Positions 36,031-48,485 of a stretch of 64,000 nucleotides of DNA are shown in pieces. The translations under genes were made by a program, and so were the position numbers. Each line of letters begins with the position of its first letter. Within the stretch, counting starts at the first letter, position 1. Under the pieces are notes generated by a model, which saw nothing but the letters and a program-made list of their open reading frames with translations, did no database searches and was not told where the DNA came from. Origin of the DNA: Phyto melanocephala (taxonomy: Eukaryota > Arthropoda > Insecta > Diptera > Rhinophoridae); the NCBI GenBank assembly GCA_941918925.1, contig OW799237.1, positions 18,271,201 to 18,335,200 of the forward strand, given 5' to 3'.

Positions 36031-36375
36031 TATCTATTACTATTTTGGAGTTATTAAAAATGTAATGGCGAAAAAAAAATTTTTCTGCAAAATTCGTCAA
36101 ATTTTTTGTTTTCAAAATGCAATAAAAAAAATTTAAGAACCAAAAATTTAAATTTTTAAGATTTTTCCTAAAGCCACATTCCTAAGGAATAAAAGTCGGT
36201 ATAAATAGTAAAACTCAATTAACAAATGTTGATTTTAAAGTTTTAAACTCATTGTTAGCAGACTGTATGTACATGCATACATATTATGATTTACGGTCTA
36301 ATTAAAAATAAAATTTTTTTTAAAATTGTAAGGCTCTTATGAAACAGTATTTTTTTTTATAAAAAATATTTTATA

Positions 36376-36726
36376 TTATTTAATACTTAATATACGGAAA
36401 AGATAAGCTAATAAAAATGCCTTAATAATTATTATGTCGTATGTACATATATCCTTATTAGCTGCATCATCGGTGTCAGCAAGAAGAAGTGTGATGGTTT
36501 CTGATGAAAAAGATTTTTTAATTACCCGTTCTCTTTGCGTATTGCTGCTTATAAAAGGGTAACTGCTCAGAAATAACCTATTCAAGACATCTCGACTTGT
36601 ATCGCTTCTGCTGAATTTCCTCGAAAAATTCGTACGATATAATCGTAAGTGCTTATTTCTGGCCTCGGCAGCTTCTTCTGACAATTGGATGGTAGCCTGA
36701 TACCTGGGTGCCCATGTATTTTTCAT
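36376..36726 (-). pseudogene. Unassigned transposase-like protein, C-terminal part, copy 2
   Basis: A 116-codon frame. Residues 15-26 read LSEEAAEARNKH, residues 34-51 FSRKFSRSDTSRDVLNRL, and residues 53-61 LSSYPFISS. The same landmarks occur at 34627-34848, so two diverged members of one family sit 1.5 kb apart. Residues 1-10 are probably intron read-through, because a splice-acceptor-like CAG precedes GCTACCATC at the position where copy 1 has its intron end. Lacking any catalytic motif I can name, I leave its function open beyond likely transposon origin. Confidence 0.55.
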
Positions 36727-37496
36727 GTACCTGTATTTATTGTTTGTAAACTTATTTTTGTGATAAATGCTTTTAATAATTATTCTTATTAGGTACGGTA
36801 TATATTTTTTTTAACATATAATGTTTTGTAGAGCAGGTAAGTATATAAAAATATCCTTTACGGGGATGCGTGGGATATTCCCTTATAACTATTATCGATA
36901 ATAAAGAATTTTTGAAATTTATAATTATAGGCAGGTATTAACATTGTGAAGTGTTAAAAGTGATGTGAATAATAGTTAAAATCAATAATACAAAATACAC
37001 AAAAGTTTATGACGATATAAATGTATAAGAAAATGTGCCTGATGAACAAAAATGGAAGAAATGTGAAAATTTAAAAAAATCGTCAAAAATAATGGCGCAA
37101 ACTTGCGCAAACTTTTCTAAAATTAGAGATTCCAAATTTTATTGTGGTATCAAACATAATTCGTAGAGATGCTAACCTCCCTTTAAAAAACCTCTTCTTT
37201 TTCTTTCTTTTTTTGCAAAAAAAGTGGATAATTTATTTTTTTTAGCTTTTGAACGAATTGTTTTAACATGAATATTCAACATATTTAAATTTTTTTTTTT
37301 TAATCTCATATAATTTTCTTCACTTTCCTGACTTTAGCAGGGTATCAGAGCTACAAATCGCAACTAAAAGTCTTAAAAATTTGCAATATAATGAAAAATA
37401 TTGTTGTCTGTGGAGCGGCGTACTTAGTTCTTAAGATTTCTTAAAATTCAGTTTTGCCATTTTGGCCAGCTTTTCAGGTCAAATACTCCTCTGTGC

Positions 37497-37757
37497 GCTG
37501 TTGATACACAGTTTTGTATGTATGTGTATGTACATGATGGTAAAAAATGTGTGGATTTTTTGTTGTAGTTGGTATATTTTGTACGCTTATACATGATGAA
37601 ATGGCATGATCAACAACAGCAAAGACTAAGCAAGTGTTAATCTGTTTCACAAATAACTTATATTAATATATCTATAGTTGCGTATCCATACTTTTGTGAA
37701 GGGTAACTAACTATATTAGAATTGGCACAGCCGCATATAGTGTTCTTAGTTCTTACT
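37497..37757 (+). mobile_element. Old DINE-like element, 3' part (copy F)
   Basis: The end TTGTGAAGGGTAACTAACTA, then the decayed hairpin ATTGGCACAGCCGCAT and TAGTGTTCTTAGTTCTTACT, matches the 3' terminus of subfamily 1. With 35262-35601 it makes one copy split by the 1.9-kb insert. Confidence 0.65.
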
Positions 37758-39894
37758 TTATAGAAAGTTTTTTTAAGGCATATCAATGTAGAAAATTGTT
37801 ATTAAATTTTTCAGTCATGTTTAAAGATTTTTAATTAGTTATACAATGTTTTTATATTTTATAATTAACTAAGATATCAAACCATTCTTCCTTCCTTTAA
37901 AACATTTTCTAAAATTTATTTTCCAAAATTTAGTTTAGCGTTATAAAATCTCACCTATCTTTCCCACTTCGACATCCCCTTCCAGCGGCTTACCAATATT
38001 TATTTTTAATTTTCATAAATATTTATTAAACTGGCTGCTATTTTATTTTCTTATTTTCCTCATTTTCACTAAGGGGTGCAAGCAAGTACAAGTGCCACAT
38101 ATATGCACATACAATATAACTTTGTTTTTTAATTTTATTTCGCCATTAAAAAATCTAAAAATAAAAGCACGAAAAAATTTGGCATTTTTAATTTATTATG
38201 TCTGTCAATGATTTCTTCGTTTTTTGGCAATTGCCAAAAAATTTTTACAATAGCAGCGAAATAAAAAAAAAATCAGCAAGAAAATTGACCACTACTCACA
38301 TATGTAATTGTTAAAAGAGTAACGGCCAAATGAACATGGGGTACGACTAACAGCCATCTTCATCGTCAGCATCAGCGTCGGCATCATGGTAATCATATTT
38401 AGCGAGAACTCCAACAACGAAATAATAAAACATTACAACCACCGGTGGCTGGCGACTCCATGTTCTATGGTCAAAAGGCAAAATTACTAAAAAGAAATAA
38501 GCCAAAGGAAGGAGGAACTCATGTGTTTTACAGAACAAGTGTGTTTGTACATGTGTGTAAAATGAAAATAGAAAAATAAAATCAAATTTTTATACGAATA
38601 CGTAATTTTGCATTTTTATAGAAATCTCGCGATTTTTTCGCTATTAATTTGTTTGACTTTTTTTATTTTTTTTTTGTATATATCCTTCTGATATACGCAC
38701 ATAGAGAAGCTTACGTTTGCTGGATAATGATGTTGCAAATAAGTATAAAACATTATCATGCTCACTTGTGGTGTTTTTTATTGTACAAATTTATTTGTAA
38801 ATTATTTCGTTTTGGTTTTTTTAATCATTTTTGGTTGGAATTTTAGTCTACAAAACATTCGATAAATTTTCTACTTAATGAAAATTTAATTCTATAAAGC
38901 TTTCATTAAAAATTTAGAGTTAGAGGTAGTAATTGTACTGTATTGATAGAGAAGGTTCAGCGCATTATTTATGCAATAATAGAAATATTTGATCAGTATA
39001 GGGACATGATACATTGTAAATTAATTCATTATTTCAGGGAAATTGTAAATTCTGGATGAATATCATGCTTAAGAATTTTTTTTCCTTGTAATGATTTTAA
39101 TTCATTTAGTTATTTTAAATTTTTTCTTGTAATGTTACGAAATTATTAATTTATTTTAATTAACAAAATTAAATTAACAGTTGAGCATGTAGTTTTTCCA
39201 AATTATATAAATAAATAAAAAACTGAATCAGCATTAGACACGAGCACTGGAGTTGAGAAACTTTATCAGTTTTTCTCTATTGACAATAACATTTTCAGAG
39301 AAGATTAGAGAGAACTTATTTATCTGAGGACAAGTTCTTCTAAATGAATCAAAGTTAATGTAGTTTGATCAATGTAATTTTATAGGATCTAAGCTGCCTG
39401 CTATGAACATTGATACATATTTTACGTTTATGATGTGATGATGATGAATTATACTTAGGACAAATGCAATATTGGAAAAAATTCTTCGGCTTTATAACGT
39501 TGGGAGCGCAGTGAGTGATAAATGACTTCGATATGATAGCAAGTTTGTTTTAGGGTTTCATTTAATGGCACAAAAACAAAGCAAGAAAATTTTTTTTTAA
39601 ACTAATTTCAGTTTTTGAATATACTATGATGTGGGAATCCCAAATTACTTATCCATATTTAAGGACAAGTCTTACCAATGACCTGAATAAATTTTAAGAT
39701 TTTTTCAAAAATTAAATAAAAATTAATTTCTGTATTTATAGGAACTTTTAATATATTTTCTTTTTTAAATATTTTTTTTTTAGTTTTTTTTATATTTCTT
39801 TATCTTAATAAAAATTAAAAACAATTAAACAAAATATTGTCGGCTTAAGATGCAAACCTGCAAAGTCCACTAAGTAAATTGAGATTTTGATACC
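37758..39894. other. Non-coding stretch
   Basis: Includes a perfect 22-bp palindrome at 38220-38241 centred on GGCAATTGCC and a CATCATGGT/GTCAGCATCAGCG-rich patch at 38354-38390. No gene recognised. Confidence 0.45.
38220..38241. repeat. Perfect 22-bp palindrome
   Basis: Six T, then GGCAATTGCC, then six A. It could form a hairpin. No adjacent coding sequence suggests a terminator or operator role. Confidence 0.6.
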
Positions 39895-39899
39895 GTGTG

Positions 39900-40420
39900 C
39901 ACTCAAAGAAAAACCATGGTTACGACATGATTACGACGGTCATATTATAGTTTCTATAAAAATATTTGGTTGTCGAAAACATTTAATTGTTATTTTTGTT
40001 CCATTTCATCATATATTTTGTCACGATAATCAAGCACTTGTTTGGATTGTGTCATTTAATGTTTACTTTTCGTAAAAATTTAAAAATGGTTATCAATTAA
40101 AATTAGTATGATTTAAAAAAAATTATTTGACAAAAATAACATTATATTCAAAAGCATTAATAATTACAAATAATCATTTAATAGTATGTGAGACAACAGT
40201 ATATATTAATCAAAATATGATTTTTCTTAATAATAATTTGATTTCAACTGTTCTTCTTATCGATTTCAATTGTAGTCATATATATGATTATTGAATGATA
40301 CTTTGATTAAACATAATAATGATAACTGGTAACCATTATATATTTTAACCACAATCATACAATTCAATCATAGTGTGTTGCTCTTCGATTATGGTTACCA
40401 CAAACATATTTTTTCTTTGC
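39900..40420. mobile_element. Probable MITE with CAAAGAAAAA ends and GTGTG duplication
   Basis: The left end CACTCAAAGAAAAACCATGG and the inverted right end GCAAAGAAAAAATATG share CAAAGAAAAA. GTGTG flanks both sides (39895-39899, 40421-40425). Sub-terminal TGGTTAC/GGTTACC motifs recur on both arms (for example 40391-40399). The interior is AT-rich and non-coding. The short flanking repeat could be chance, so the boundaries are provisional. Confidence 0.5.
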
Positions 40421-40425
40421 GTGTG

Positions 40426-41252
40426 GTAGAGAAGTGTAAAAGGTTTGAAAAGAAAAACTGCCAAATCCTCTCACAGAAATTTTTTTTAAGTACAACTACT
40501 AAGTCCAGTATATTAGTAGTTGAGTGTGTATAACTAACTAAAAAATTTTTTTTTTTTAGATTGTAGTGATACATGAAGAATACCATAAAATAAGCTGTAT
40601 ATTTTTAGTTTTCTTCTTAAGCGCAACATATGAAATTTAAGTAGTTTTTTTCTCTCCTGTATATTAAGCCAACGACATATTTTATTTTCCCCTTCGAGAA
40701 AATCTTTATATTTTTGGGACAAGCATTTTCTATTATCTACGAATTCTTTATAAATTTTGTATAAATTTTTTGAAAAATTTTTAAATACATAAATATTTGT
40801 GATATAGGAAATTTTTTTTATACAAAATTCTTTAAGTTTGTTTAAAGGATAGTTAATTTTGTTTTATTTAAGGAAATTTTTTGAACAATTTTTTTTCGTT
40901 TTTAAAATTTTGAAATTTTTTCCTAAAAATTATTTTGTAATCGATGAAAGTTCCCATTCATAGGAAATTTCAAAAAGAAAATTCCGGTTATATAATATAT
41001 TAAATAAATTTTCCCTTTTATATGTTTGTAACCCAAAAACTGTCATTTAAAAGGTAAAGTAAAAATACAAAAAAATTTGAAAATTAATACTATGATTCAC
41101 TAATTCAAATTTCATTGAATTGTAACGTATATAGGAATTTTAAATTACATAGTTGTATACCGATAAGGAGTGCTGATGATGAAATCATAGCTGGTTTCGA
41201 AAAAGCATTCCATTCGGCTATTATCGGAATTAATTTTAAAGAATAATTCTAA
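40426..41252. other. Non-coding stretch
   Basis: Nothing recognised. Confidence 0.5.
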
Positions 41253-41472
41253 GGGCCATTATTACAACTTGCCGTTAGTTAAAGGCAGGATTTTGCCGGA
41301 CCAATAAATCGTTTTGCTTTATAAAGCCTTAATTTATTATTTTTTTATCTAATAAATATTATCATTATAAATAATAATAACAATAAAAAAATTTAAGTTG
41401 TAATAATGCAAAACTATTTATCGAGCACAAAAAATCCTACCTTTAACTAAAGGCAGGTTGTAATAATGGCCC
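41253..41472. mobile_element. 220-bp MITE with 42-bp TIRs and TAA duplication
   Basis: The left end GGGCCATTATTACAACTTGC and the inverted right end GGGCCATTATTACAACCTGC match over about 42 bp with three differences. TAA flanks both ends (41250-41252, 41473-41475). A 3-bp TAA/TTA target fits PIF/Harbinger (Tourist-like) elements. No coding. Confidence 0.8.
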
Positions 41473-41738
41473 TAAAAGTTATTGCAATTAAATTTAATTT
41501 GAACTATAAAATTAAATATATAATAGAATAAATGAACGAAAATCAAAATAAAAATTATTCACATTCAAATTTAAAATATATATTTTAGAAAATTATTGAA
41601 ATATTTTGTTATTAGAATATTTAAAAAATATTTTTTTTTATTTTATGAAATTATTTTATAGATATTAATTTTGAATAAAAATTCTCATTTTTGAGAAATT
41701 TCTGAAAAATTTCCTGTTCACGTAACATTTTTAATAAA

Positions 41739-42720
41739 TAGTTGTTTTTGTTTATTGGGCTTGAGATAAATTTTTTAATAAAAAGTAGTTTCAATTTTAT
41801 TTTCCGATATTTCGCTACCCCATTGGTTAGCTTCTTCAGGGAAAGTTTTTACAATTTTCAACAATTAAAATATTAAAATTGTTTAATAAAAAAATTGTTT
41901 TTTCTTTTTTTTGAGAAACTTGCTTTAATATTTCATGCTTCTGTGTTATTGCCAAATTAAGAATTTTATTTTGTAGAAATTTTATTTGTCCTGAATTTTT
42001 GGTATTGGGTTTTCCTCAAAAAGATTAAAAATATTTTTAGTGGAGTTCTTTATGAATTTTAGAATTATACTTGCGTTTCGGCAACGAATTAAAAAGGTTA
42101 TAGGCGCCTTTATTTTAACTGTTTTGTTCTTAATAGTTTTATACCTATTAATTTTCCTTCTAAATTCCTCGTTAGACTTGAAATTTTTGTAATTGTTGCT
42201 GTAAATCATTTTGTCTATTGATTAAATGGATGTGCTCCCAGTTCTTTATATAATAAATTAATGTTTTCGATCTTCTTAATTTATATAAACAGTTGTTTTT
42301 TTTATTGAGCTTGAGATCAATTTTTTTATTTAAAAAATAGTTTTAATTTTATTTTCCGATATTTCGCTACCACAAAACAAAAAAAAAAAAAAAAGATTTG
42401 CATAAAAAATTTACTAATTGTTCAGGATATTCTCCCAATAATTTTCAAAATTTTAGTTTTATTGGTTGTTGGGTTTAAGCAGGTCTATGTGCATTTCACT
42501 GTTTTTTGAACAATTTTAATATTTTAATTCTAATTGTTAATTGTTGAAAATTTTAAAAACTTTTTCTGAAAAAGCTACCCAATGTAGTACCGAAATATCG
42601 GAAAATAAAAATAAAACTTTTTTTTATTAAAAAATTGATCTCAAGCTTAATAAAAAAAAACAACTGTTTATATAAATTAAAAAGATCGAAAACATTAATT
42701 TATCATATTTTTAATAAATT
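41739..42720. mobile_element. Penelope-like repeat cluster (tandem then inverted copies)
   Basis: On the minus strand a unit reads CCTGAAGAAGCTAACCAATG, GGTAGCGAAATATCGGAAAA and then a GCCCAATAAACA end (down to 41739). A second, partial minus copy lies at 42246-42372. A plus-strand copy runs 42500-42720, with CGAAATATCGGAAAATAAAA at 42590-42609. The arms 42247-42370 and 42575-42705 are inverted repeats of each other. The CTGAAGAAG...CGAAA signature and mixed direct/inverted terminal repeats resemble Penelope-like retroelements. A 75-codon minus frame (42209-41982) has no reverse transcriptase or GIY-YIG motif I can see. Family call tentative. Confidence 0.5.
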
Positions 42721-44996
42721 TACTTTTAATATGCAATTTTTAATAAATTTCCTATACAACTAATTTCTGATGAATTTCTTCTTAGTAGAAATTTTTCTAT
42801 AGATCTGGTAGAATTAGAAAATTTTTTAAAATTTTAATTAGTAGAAAAATTTAAATTTGGCATATTTCGAAAAGTTTATTTTTTATAAAAAATATGCCAA
42901 AAAGAGTTGTTAAATGTTTAATTAAAAAAAATATACGAAACATTTTTTTTATGTAAAAAATTTTTTTCTTAATTTTTTTAATATTTTTTTCGTTAATTTC
43001 CTTTTCTGTTTAAATTGTTTTGTACACAAAATTTTTTCTAAATTTTTTTTTTTTAATAATTATGTTTGTTATAAAAACTATTCGAGTAGAACCTTTCTAA
43101 GCCTACTTTGACCGCCTACCTATATGCTAAAGATTTTTATGTAATTTCGTTTTTTTTTAGAAAAATGACCATTAAGTAAAAGAAATGGTCCAATCGCAGT
43201 ATTCAAATTCGCTAAAGTATTGTAGTTGCAAAAAATGTACATACAAACACCAATATACAAAAGTATGTGTGTGTTTCACATTCAGTACAGTTATGTTATT
43301 TTGTATAGCATTGTTTTCCTTAATTAATGTTTAATCAGCAACACAGTCGTCGTCGTTTGCCAAAATAAAAAGCAAAAATTAACAAAAGCAAAAAAAAAAA
43401 TAAATAAATAAAAAAACTTTCGCGTAAAACTCATTCATCTGTACGCTGTAGAATCGGTAGTCAATTTCATGTTCAGGCAAAATTGCAAACTAAATGAAAA
43501 CAACAAAAATAACAAATAGCAAAAATACTTACAGTTGCGCGAATTTTATTTTGTTTTTAATTTTGTTTTATACTTATACTTTTTGCCACAAGAATAAAAA
43601 AAATGTATTAAATGATTTTACTCGATGGTAGAAGCAATACCAGTTCCCCCAAATGTTTGCTAGAAAAAGTAACAAAGCTTGAAGCAAATGGGTGGTATGT
43701 GGTTGACGGCTAACTGTGTATGGATGGAAAATGAAACATTTTGTTTTTAAGTTTTTTGCGCTTTTTTTTTGCGTTGCAAACGCATGTACTCAAGTGACCA
43801 AAAAGCCAAAAAACACAAGCCACTACCTCTCTGTGTGCTGCTGCAGATGGTATCGTATGTGTATATAGAGTACGTGTATATAGAGTACGTGTATGCTCGA
43901 GCACATTCATTTATTTGTCTTATCAAAAGAAATTTTTCAGTGTTGTAGGAGTATACACCTCTGTTTACTTTAAAACGCACTGTATACTAATGAGAGCGAA
44001 TATTAGTTATAATATATACACATGTTGGGGGAATATCGAAGCAGACCACTACTACCACGGGTCCCTTTTCGACCCCCATCGTTCCCCAGTGATTTATTAG
44101 TTATTATGATTAGTTATAATAACAGGAAATGATATATGAGTAAGGCTTTGTTTTCAAAACTAGCAAGACTTCATTACGTCTTGTGTGAATTTTTCTCGTT
44201 ATTCATATTATGTTCAATTGATTTCATAAAGATATGCAGGGGTATTCGAGTTTCACAAGTAGTTCATTTTGATTTATTCGTTTGTCTTGCATAGTTAATA
44301 TCCAATGACCTGAAGTAACTGTTTCACTGCTTAGTATTTTAGGAGTATTATTTCAATTGCTTTGCAACCCTTTTGTATAATAGTACAATAAAGCTTTGGG
44401 TGGTGTAGTGTTTGTTTAATACGTTTTCATTTTTAAGACCCTGAGTTATTTTCTACTGTTACGTTCTGTAACTCTGTGAGGTTGTTTGGTATGAGTCGAG
44501 GTAGATGGGTACGTAACTTGTAGTATTTGGTAAATTTTCTTCTCATTTTTTGTAGTTTTTTTCATTTCATTGTTTTGTATTGCCGAAAAAATGGAACAAA
44601 ATATTGTAGAACGGAAATATGTAAATTTTTTTTGTGTAATACTTTTTGTTCTGACCAGTATAACAAAACAATTGTATATGGGGGTTTAAATAGAGAAATT
44701 ACATTTCAAGTAAAATAAAACAAGTATGAAAGTTTTTTTTTTGTTTGTGTCATGTGTAATTAAGTAACCTGTGACCCACACTTTTTAATAAATCGATAAT
44801 TTAAAATTGACCTTTTTTAAAAATATTTTTTTTTTGCCGACATATTTCTTATTAAACAAAGGTTTTCTAAAAATGTTATCACACATTGCAAGAAGCTCCA
44901 TAGAAGATGCAAAATCTGACCTCTTGGGCAAAGAAAATAGGAAACCATTCTGTCCCACTCATGACTCTAGAGAGCATAACTTATAAATTGATGCTA
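42721..44996. other. Non-coding stretch
   Basis: AT-rich. Contains a 15-bp duplication (43859-43888). No coding frame recognised. Confidence 0.45.
43859..43888. repeat. 15-bp tandem duplication
   Basis: GTGTATATAGAGTAC occurs twice head to tail. Confidence 0.9.
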
Positions 44997-45000
44997 TTAA

Positions 45001-46210
45001 CCCATTTAAGTCGACTGGGTATTTAAAAACCCAAAAAATTTAAAGTAAAGTGAGAAAAATTTAAGAAAAGCTTTTTTTTAATTTATACCTTTAGCTTGAG
45101 AATTGGAAAAATTGAGTTTTTTTGTTTTTCAAAATATGATCAGAAAAAAGCTTTTCAATTAAAGGATAATGCTAAAAAAGAACAACATCTGCACATTCTA
45201 AATAGCCGTAGGTGCTGCATTTGTAGTGTGAAAAAATAAAAGAGGTTTGTCAACACACTTGGCCGTCACACGCTATAAAGTGAGAATGGGTATTTAAATA
45301 CCCAACCGTCCAATATGAGTTCTAAATTCAACTCTTTTCTCTATATTGAAATAATTCTTTTTAGCGTAAATAAAAGACAGATTTATATTTTTTTAAATTT
45401 ATTTAAAAATATTAGAGGTTATTTAGACTTTGCAGTTTTAGATTTATCTGATGTGACACTTCTATGGTAATCCAGGAATCATGATTCTGGGTGGTGCAAA
45501 TTCGCCTGGCACTTCAAACATTCGTACTGTGTTTTGCCACGGCACTGTCGGCAGCGACGATGTGCTGAGAGTTTTCTGATTAAATGATTGACGCAATCAT
45601 ACCTAGCTCCGGAAAATCGTCATTTTGCCGATTAAAATTCATCATTATCATTTCGCCTACTTTCACTTTAAAACGAAATTGAGACATTTGTGTTTTTTTT
45701 CATATTGGCAACAAAGCCAATGCAATTGCAACGCATTCACCATAGCCGCATCGAAAGCGTGTGTAACTAATGCCAATACAACTTTTTGCCCCTAACTCGA
45801 ATGCGATAATTGTTCATGGTGTTGTCGAAAAGGTCCACACCTCCGATGTATTTATTATATTAGATGACTAAATAGGGTTGTTTAATTGCGCGAATCATTG
45901 GTGTATGAGTTAAGTAATTCGATAATAATTTTTCGGTGACTAAGGTACCGAATTATCGTTCCAACGTACAGCAATTATAGAATTGTTCACATCAAAACTA
46001 CATTCTGAAGTCTTAATGAAGGTTACTGACAAATCATCAATCTCGTGTCCTCCGTATTACTTATGTCGTCGACGTCGATAAGTGGTAATAAACCAACACC
46101 AGTTGTATCTGATTATCTTTCAAAATATTCTTCCCCATCGGACCAGCTATGGAGAATTTCTTGTAATTCGATAGTAGTACGAATTTTCTGATGAAGATTA
46201 ATTTTTATAT
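45001..46210 (-). mobile_element. piggyBac-like element, one end and broken transposase
   Basis: TTAA (44997-45000) precedes CCCATTTAAGTCGACTGGG, a plausible piggyBac terminus at a TTAA target. Two sub-terminal palindromes follow: a GGGTATTTAAAAACCC near-palindrome (45018-45034) and the perfect GGGTATTTAAATACCC (about 45289-45304). The minus-strand transposase relic lies at 45419-46200. I could not find the opposite terminus beyond 46200, so the other end is lost or altered. Confidence 0.6.
45419..46200 (-). pseudogene. piggyBac transposase relic
   Basis: The C-terminus reads RKLSAHRRCRQCRGKTQYEC then LKCQ, the cysteine-rich domain of piggyBac transposases, and ends SDKSKTAKSK with a stop at 45419-45421. 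Further upstream are SIIAVRWNDNS, KQPYLVI, GGVDLFDNTMNNYRIRVRGK and KLYWH, all hallmarks of the piggyBac core (GGVDxFD..Y). An acidic N-terminal piece (QEILHSWSDGEEYFE) lies near 46150. Most of the catalytic region between the N-terminal piece and VRWNDNS is deleted, and stops and frameshifts interrupt the rest. Confidence 0.8.
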
Positions 46211-47601
46211 CGGTTGTTTATAATTTTTTTTTTCGTAAATTTTTTTTTTTTATGCACTTGTTTTATTGTAAAAAATAACTTGAATTCACCTGTTCCACTA
46301 GATTTTGGCAGAATCTTCTTAAAATCTAGTACTACTTCGTGATGCAACTGTGGTTTTTATTAAATTGTAATCAAATATACTACGCTGCACACAGAAAAAT
46401 TCAATCATAATATATAAGGTGGTTGCAATCGCACAAGTACTTCATTGTTTAAATTTTTTTTATATGGAGTTTGAATTTTGGAGAAGAAATTTTGGAGATG
46501 GAAATAAATGAACTGTTTTGACAACGAACTCTTGCAAAATGTTAAAAAGCAGTGGTATAAACGGTATAGATTTTAATAAAGATTTTAAATCAAATCTACT
46601 AGATTTCGCTCAGGTGTAAATGTAGTATAACGTTAAAGTTATATTTAAACAAATCTTGAATGGTTTTTTTCTAACTATTTGAACCCCGGAAATAAACCAT
46701 CGTTTGTTAAAAGTATAAACGTAACAGTATACCAATTTATTTTATTTTATATATCCTTTTATGTGGAAAAAAATATCATTGCCTAGTTACTGAATCGAAG
46801 TTTGATACACTATGGAAACACCCATATTTTTATTTACAAAATTTATTTCTATTTTTATAGCGTTGTTTTTAAAATCATCATTTCATTTGAACTTCTTTTT
46901 CACTTGTGTTCTATATTTTTTATATTTTTTTTTTTTTTAAGTTCTTCGACGAAGATCGTGGTTTATTTCTATTTTTCAGAATTAACAAAAAAAAAAAAAA
47001 AAAATAACAAACTGACTAAACGACAAGTAGAGAGTTGTACTGGCTGAAGTTAAAGTACCGCTGTTTCAGACAGAAAATGTGTTTCGACCAATAATAGCAG
47101 GAGTATGAGAAAACGATTTTTTTTGGCTCACAACAGTGGCACAAATAAAACACATGCCAAATAAATTCGCGGCCATCTAAAAAACAAAGCATTGAAAAAA
47201 AAATAACAAACATTTGCTAGAAAAAAAAAATTAACAAAATATTAACGCAGAGAATAATTAAAAAAAAAAAATATATATCTTGGTAAGCATATACACATGG
47301 CTTACAACAGGGATCAATATAAAATTTGTAGATGTAAAAGAATGAAGACATTTTATTAAAAAAAATTTAATTTTTAGTGAACTTTTTTTTTTTAATTTAA
47401 ATGACCTGTACGAAAAGTGATATGGGTATATTGGTATTTCCTTTTATTTTTAGTTTCAATAATTTTAATTTGCAACTTCATAAATAATGAGTAGAAGAGA
47501 ACTTAAAAGAATACTACTAATATAAGGATAAGGAATGGAATGTCTCATCATAATATACTCTAATGCAAATTGTAATATCTAGAGATAATATGGAGTTTTC
47601 G
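46211..47601. other. Non-coding stretch
   Basis: AT-rich, with T and A homopolymers at 46928-46938 and 46987-47003. No gene recognised. Confidence 0.45.
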
Positions 47602-48485
47602 ATATGGGCATTTCCATGTCATCGTACGTGACATTTGTACTCCTATAAAGTGGAGTAATTTTTGCAAAAGTAAGAGTAACTGAAACAAAATTAGATCTTT
47701 ATGTTCCATTCAAAGGGTATTTTATTAGAAAAAAAATTAATTATATTCGAATCATTGTTGTCCAAACTATCCAGAAAAATAAGAATATATCGTACGTGAC
47801 ATAAAACAGAAGTTATATTGAGGTATATATGGAAGTATGAAGAAATCTGCGAATCTTAGGATGTATTTTTTCTTTTTTTAATTTCTTACACTAAACCAAA
47901 TATTTTTCATTTCAAATCCCTCACAATTAATTGAAAACAATATTTAAATGATTTTATAATAAATTCAAATTAATATCGTTCGTGACATATCGTACGTGAC
48001 AGATTTTTCTCTAATAGCATTCTTAGGTAATAAAATTCATATTATGTTAAGAAAAAAAGTTAAATTCTAGATTAGGTGCTCTTGCGACTGTTCAAATACG
48101 AATTACGGAGACAAATAATGTTTTTGCACTACGTACGTGACATTAAAATAACATCAAAGGGAAATAAAAAAAAAATACCGCTAATTGGACTCTATGTTTT
48201 ATTTTTTCTTATGGATCTTGTTAATTGTTGTTGTTGCCTTAGCTTTAAAGCATAATTTAATTTAGTCGCTAAAAAAAATAGTTGATTGCAATTTTTTAAA
48301 ACAAGTCAAAGGATAATCAGATTAAAATCTTATAATTGCTCTTAAAATAATTTAATAAGCCCTTAATACCTGCGCATAGTAAAATTTGAGTTTTTTTTTT
48401 TTGTATCAATAAACTTATATTGAAAAACTTTCAAGTGTTTTTATTTTTACAGTCGTGGTTGACATATTTATGGAAATGTCCATAT
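47602..48485. mobile_element. TIR element with iterated CGTACGTGACA motif
   Basis: The left end ATATGGGCATTTCCATGTCA and the inverted right end ATATGGACATTTCCATAAAT followed by ATGTCA define imperfect TIRs (right arm 48460-48485). TCGTACGTGACA or a close variant recurs in the same orientation at 47622, 47790, 47976, 47990 and 48131. A weaker CGTGGTTGACA sits at 48454. No transposase. A related GGAATGTC(T/C)ATCAT block lies both just before (47536) and just after (48486) the element, which may be an extended flanking repeat. Family unknown. Confidence 0.6.

Larger units (their letters stand above)
35602..37496. mobile_element. 1.9-kb TIR element carrying an unassigned transposase relic
   Basis: The 38-bp ends (35602-35639 and 37459-37496) are inverted copies with one mismatch, starting GCACAGAGGAGTATTTG and including CTGAAAAGCTGGCCAAAAT. 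The element splits the older DINE-like copy F. I see no clear target duplication: the flanks are GGCCCT and GCTGTT. The only recognisable coding segment is on the minus strand at 36376-36726. A 22-bp triplicate (35962-36030) and a doubled ACACTGCGCAA (35701-35730) lie near the left end. Near-identical TIRs argue for relatively recent insertion despite the broken coding region. Confidence 0.8.
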
